Shown here one piece after another: positions 59,044 through 64,000 of a DNA stretch of 64,000 nt. Origin of the DNA: Proteromonas lacertae. Its lineage: Eukaryota > Sar > Bigyra > Opalinata > Proteromonadidae. A model generated the notes under the pieces. That model was not told the DNA's origin, ran no database searches, and saw only the letters and a list, made by a program, of their open reading frames with translations. The stretch's first letter is position 1, and each line of letters begins with the position of its first letter. The position numbers and the translations under genes were made by a program. The stretch lies in contig NGBS01000877.1 of assembly GCA_002245135.1 (NCBI GenBank), positions 62,001 through 126,000 of the forward strand, given 5' to 3'.

Positions 59044-62043
59044 TTAGCTCATTTCAAGCACTTCTTTTCCCATTTCAATTATTCTATCGACATTTATCTC
59101 TTTTATATCTTTCACTACTGTTCCTTTGTTTGAACCATATTTTTCAAATTCTTCTCTTGTCAATATTTTATCATTCATACTAACACTCATTTCAGCTTCA
59201 GGACAATATATTGTATTATAATCAACATTAGGATACTATTCATTAAAATTATTTATAATATACAAGATTTGGATCTACCTCTTTTCCATAGAAATTGAGA
59301 AAATATGTTTTATGATTATTGATTATACAAGTGTTGTTGTTCCAGAATTCATCATATCCAGATTTATTTATACTTCCTCCTGAGCTTGAAATACAATATG
59401 GTCTTGAGAAATATTCTTCAGATTTACTAGATTTTGCATAAGCATAACCATCTGGATAAACATAGATATTATGACAAGCTATTAAGATAATATAAATATG
59501 ATATATTATACCACTGATTTGGAATGACCTAAGTAATTCTTAAAACCACCATAGATTAAGAAATTATAACTGTCATAGTATTCTCTTGATCCATCATCAT
59601 GATCTAAAGGCCAAGTACTATGATAATTGTTTATTATAAAACATCGATTTATTTCACTTTTTAAAATATTATAACTTGCTGTGTGATTTTTATAGTAGAC
59701 ATCATTCAATATTAACATTCGATCCCAACTGTTGATTGGACCATGATCAGATGTCTCTCGAACCCAATTGAATAATAAGTTTCGACGAATTATATTATCT
59801 CCTCCAAAGCCATCATTCAGATTTATACCAGATCTTGGACCATTAAACAAAATATTTTCTTCAATTAATGTTCCACAACTTATTGCTTGGAATATTGCGG
59901 ATGTTTGTTTACCATACATTCCTACATCATGAATTATATTATGAATTATTTTGGTATTTCGAGGTTGTTCTCCTCTAGTTCCATCATTCAAATAGGCTTT
60001 ACCATATAGTATTATTCCACTATCACCTATTTTCTTTATCTCATTATTCAATATTAACACATTTCGACAATAATCACTTATATAAATTCCATTTCCACCC
60101 AAATTTTCAAGAATATTGTTTCTTATTACTAAACCATCTACTCCTCTAGCATTTATTGTTCCACCACTATTCATTATTATTATTATTATTATTATATTAT
60201 ATATATATACGGATGAATTGACCAATCACCACCTGAAGGAACTAAATAATTCTCCATATAAGTAGATCGAGTATTTTCAAATATTATTCCATCGATGGTT
60301 ATATTATAAACGGGATTTTCTTTATTTCCTATTATGGAGATTAAACTGTCTAATTGAGATATTATTATTGTATTAGCTTCTTCTATTGTTTCATTTGGAT
60401 AATAATATAAATAATTCGTCTATTTTCATTTTAATATATAAATAAACATTCATTATATTTTATACATTTATATCATAATACCATTCATTTGGAACATCTA
60501 ATTCTTCAAATATATTTTCAATATAATACTATTCATTTTATATCAATAATAATATTAAATATATATTTATATTTATACATCTCCACCAGATGGTCTACCT
60601 CGAGCTTCTTGAAAACCACCTCGACGAAATTTTATATTCTTACTTTCATAATCATAACTATCGATCTCAAACATCCAGTTTCCCCAATATCCACTGTGAA
60701 ATGCATGTAATATTCCACTTTTACTATTATTCCATTTATTCATACTAAATGATTCATCTGTTACTGTTATACCTTTAGGAACTGTATAAGTAGAAGCACC
60801 ACCAGCATGAGGATTCTTTAAACCCCAATAAGATTCTATTTTAAAATATTATCATCATTTTTATATTATACGAGGAGGATCAAATTCGTTTAATGGACCA
60901 TTTAAACCAATTGAATAATCAGTATATTCAGATTTACTTACTTTAGGTTCAGATATTATTATTTCAACACTTCTATCTTCATCACTTTTGCTTTCCCATT
61001 TACCTTTAGATAATAAACCAGATGGTTTAGTCCAATAACCCATATATTCAGCATTTCCATTTGGATATCGAGCTCGAGTCATTCGTTTATTATTTATAAA
61101 TAGTTGATTGAAATGAGAACCATTTATATCTTTCACATAAGTTCGATAAATATTCTTTTTTATACCAGATATTATTCCTTTACTTTTCTTTTGACTTATA
61201 TAAATATTACTTCGTAAATAACACATTTTAGAATATTCAGATATTTCATTTCCATAATATCTATTTATATTTATATAATATTTATATATTATTATTATTT
61301 TATACATAAATGAAAGACAATTTTTATCATTTTTACAGGATTTTAAACATTCATTTACATCATTCATTATTCCTTTATATTCAATTCCACTACTGTTTTT
61401 ACCTGCATCGATTCTTAAATCACTTCCAACACTTATATCTTTATATACGATTATTTCATTATCAAATAATTCCCATTTCACATCTCGAATCTCTTTACCA
61501 CCATTCACTTTTACTTTCTCATTCTCATATCCTATTATTGATAAATTTGAATCACAACCATATAACTTTATTGTTTCATTTAGAAAATATATTCCTTCTC
61601 GTAATATTATACTACAACCACCACCAATAGATCGACACATTCGGATTCCAGCTTCGATATCTAATAAAGGAGAATCAATACTTCCACTGTTCTTATTATC
61701 GCCTTTCTTTATATCAATATAGATCTCTTTACCTTCTAATACTGGTTTCGGTCGAACATATTCACTTTCTCTTATCTCACTGTTGTTACAACGACTTTGA
61801 AGTTCTAAACCATCAAAAACATCTTTCATCTCATTTCGGTCTTTAAACAGTTGTTTGGAATATTTGTAAGCTAAATTTCGAATGGCACAATCAGCATTGA
61901 TGTCTATTATTAACAATTATTCAACATACCAAAAGGGACATTCCCTACATCTTGGATAGGGGGGAAGTTAAACGCTAAGCATAAATCTATCATGTAAAAA
62001 ACATAATCATACTCAAAACAATAGTAATTAGCAAGATATTCAT
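59044..62043 (-). CDS. Secreted right-handed beta-helix protein
   Basis: Splicing two short introns from the ATG at 62043 gives MNILLITIVLNLCLAFNF, a signal peptide. Next YIDIKKGDNKNSGSIDSPLL and IILREGIYFLNETIKLYG, then NNSEI- and cysteine-containing segments (CLKSCKNDKNCLSF, like a small apple/PAN insert). The main part is a parallel beta-helix: GVDGLVIRNNILENLGGNGI, VLILNNEIKKIGDSGIILYG, TKIIHNIIHDVGMYGKQTSA, TLIEENILFNGPRSGINLND and NIIRRNLLFNWVRETSDHGP. Such folds are typical of pectate-lyase-like enzymes acting on polysaccharides. Catalytic residues are not certain. At least six introns, one with (TAT)n. Confidence 0.8.
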
Positions 62044-62181
62044 GTTGATATAAGAAACACAAATAAAATGTTTGAGGTTTGATTAAAATATTATTGAAAA
62101 TTTTATTCATTTTCATAATTATTTATAATATTTAAAACATTGAAGAATGTTTTAGATTAGTTAATGATGTAAATTGAAAAG

Positions 62182-62188
62182 AAAAAAA
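62182..62188 (-). terminator. Pol III oligo-T terminator of tRNA-Ile
   Basis: Seven consecutive T on the transcribed-sense minus strand, starting 3 nt after the tRNA 3' end. Confidence 0.8.
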
Positions 62189-62191
62189 TAT

Positions 62192-62263
62192 GGTCGGTAT
62201 GGGGCTCGAACCCATGACCGCCGCCTTATTAGAGCGGTGCTCTACCGACTGAGCTAACCGACC
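62192..62263 (-). tRNA. tRNA-Ile (anticodon AAT)
   Basis: Folds as a full cloverleaf without intron: acceptor GGTCGGT/ACCGACC, D-arm GCTC/GAGC, anticodon arm CCGCT with loop CTAATAA, variable CGGTC, T-arm ATGGG/CCCAT with loop TTCGAGC. The anticodon is AAT (read as inosine, decoding ATT/ATC). No CCA is encoded. A run of seven T on the minus strand (62182-62188) lies just downstream as the Pol III terminator. Confidence 0.97.
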
Positions 62264-62373
62264 TTTAAATTTTTGATTGAAAATACTAATAAGAACCAAT
62301 TTTAATTTTTCTTATATTAATATTATTAATGTCTTTATTGTATTTAATAAAAGTAATTATTATCTTTAGCATT

Positions 62374-64000
62374 CTAAATGTCGTTTGATAATTCTTTCTT
62401 TTCTTCTTCTGATATTCCATTTATTTCTATTCTTATAACATAAGAAAAAGTGTCTAAGAATGATTTTAATTCTGATTTATTTATATTTTTTGTCACAGTA
62501 ATTGATAGTTTATCCACTTCATATAATGTCTCTTTATTTGTTATAATTAATCTCAATTCACTTTCATCTAATGCATTTCCTGATAGATTTATGTGTTTTA
62601 ATGGTTTATAATGTTTTAACCTCTCTAATAGCACTTTTAATCCTATACCACTAATTCCAACATTTGATAGATATAATGAATCATAATCAACAAATTTATC
62701 TAAATAATTACATACAACATCAATTCCTTCATCTCCAATTGCATTAGTATATATGGAAATAAGGCATGATTTATTTGGTAAGCAATCAGTTAGCTCCATT
62801 AACCCTTTAGAACTAATTCTGTTGTTAGATAAGTCTATTTTTTTATAATTAATTTGTTTTATTAATGAAATATGAGAATCATTGAGATTTAAATCTATAA
62901 CACTTATTAATTAGGATTTATACTAGAAAAATTATAATAGCTATAATCATATCTTTTCTTGTTAATACAATAGTTCAAATAATACTCCAATTCCTCATTT
63001 GCTCATTTTGAGCATTTTATTTGAATAAACATATTCTTCCTTTGTTCTAGTGATTTTGAACATATTGATTTAAATCCTTCCATTCCAATATTATTACCAC
63101 TAAGATTTATAGTTTTGTAATTTTCAATTGAATAAAATCTTTCTGATAATAATATTACACTTTCATCATCAATTTCTATATTACTCAAATCAAGTTCATC
63201 ATTATAACTTAACACCTCTACATTATCTAACACTTGTTTCAATCCAGCATTACCTAGTGGATTATCTATATGTAATTATTACATATATATATAATATTAC
63301 TATGAAATATTAATCTGCTAATGCAAAAACCCTCTTTATGGCAATTCATCAAATAATCTATTCCATCAGAATCAATGTTATTGTAACTTATGTCTAGTGT
63401 GACATATTTATTAATATATTTCATTCCATCAACAAATACTTTGAATCCTGCTGATGATAATCCCATCTCTAATAAAGATTAAATAATAATAATAATAGCA
63501 GTGGTTATTATACTACTGCAGTTTATATAGCAAGTATTATTATAGACGGAATAACACCTCTGCACTAACAAGTCTACATTAGGATATAGCATCTTCATTC
63601 CCAAGTCTCCTATATCATTTCCATTCAATTCAAGCGAAATTGTACTAAATAATGAGCATAAATTTCTACAATGCATTTCAATATTTTCATATAATTCTTT
63701 TTTACCTATGTAATAGAATAATATCATTTTGTACAGCTCATTTCCATATTTTCTATTTCTTTAAATTCATTTCCTTCTAAGTGAATATGCCTAAGATCTG
63801 TAAATGAAGATAAATTGTTATGTAGTATTTCTAAACTTTTGTATACTAAAGTTTTATCTAAATCACATCATAATAACAGAATATACTCTTCACATCCAAA
63901 TTTTTTATATCTTTAATATTGTTCAATACTACTTTAACAGAGATATGATTTGATATTTCATCTATATTTTGAGTAAGTGTTTCTACACTTTTATAGGTTA
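62374..64000 (-). CDS. Leucine-rich-repeat protein (RI/NLRC-like repeats), 5' end beyond window
   Basis: Repeats of the ribonuclease-inhibitor type, e.g. LRHIHLEGNEFKEIE, ISLELNGNDIGDLGMKML, VTLDISYNNIDSDGIDYLM, YKTINLSGNNIGMEGFKSIC, YKKIDLSNNRISSKGLMELT, DSLYLSNVGISGIGLKVLLE and LKHINLSGNALDESELRLII, split by short introns. The gene ends SNDI with TAA. One in-frame TGA lies between IQIKCSK and ANEELEYYLNYC near 63002, though the frame and the homology to the plus-strand paralogue continue across it. So it may be a pseudogene or use an unseen intron. By analogy with 50996-52476, the missing N-terminus could be kinase-like. Confidence 0.65.

Overview
This window is nuclear DNA from an undetermined unicellular eukaryote. 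It is very AT-rich and gene-dense: about 37 protein genes, one tRNA and a few gene remnants lie on both strands, mostly with short intergenic gaps. Nearly every gene is split by tiny introns of about 26-65 nt, many almost pure (TA)n and typically starting GTAT and ending TAG. The standard code fits: TAA, TAG and TGA all end genes. A mitochondrial-type ribosomal protein bL36 and a possible small Tim chaperone argue for a mitochondrion with its own translation. A CCDC77 homologue and a FAM161-like protein suggest a cell with centrioles or flagella. I cannot name the clade.

Left part (1-15.5 kb): the start of a choline-transporter-like gene, a diacylglycerol kinase, a 1.8 kb gene-poor stretch holding two decayed mobile-element remnants (a DDE transposase and a CRESS-virus Rep fossil), a histone H3 gene, a kinase with an N-terminal ubiquitin-like fold, and an inverted pair of divergent Hsp70/Hsp110-like genes flanking a membrane protein. 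One Hsp member is damaged. The pair shares nearly identical tracts, introns included.

Centre (15.5-39.5 kb): two tandem identical YqhD-type alcohol dehydrogenase genes of bacterial look, IQ-motif and coiled-coil cytoskeletal proteins, proteasome Rpn10, a metallo-beta-lactamase-fold hydrolase, bL36, a Hippo/MST kinase, exosome Rrp45, a kinesin-14 with an N-terminal CH domain, a divergent pair of GBP-type GTPases each ending in a CaaX box, and histone H2A.

Right part (39.7-64 kb): RNA polymerase III subunit RPC5, an isochorismatase, the small Tim-like gene, an RS/WW protein, a RhoGEF, CCDC77, a pseudokinase-LRR locus, retromer VPS35, a TPR protein with about one exon per repeat, a secreted beta-helix protein, tRNA-Ile(AAT), and part of an LRR gene.

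The most notable signal is a set of four introns that do not fit GT-AG. They begin ATATC, carry a TTCTTTAAT-like branch site, and end in AC or AA (two in the diacylglycerol kinase, one each in VPS35 and RPC5). They look like U12-type minor introns. Both histone genes also carry a metazoan-like 3' stem-loop with a shared downstream element, and many introns sit at or inside the start codon.
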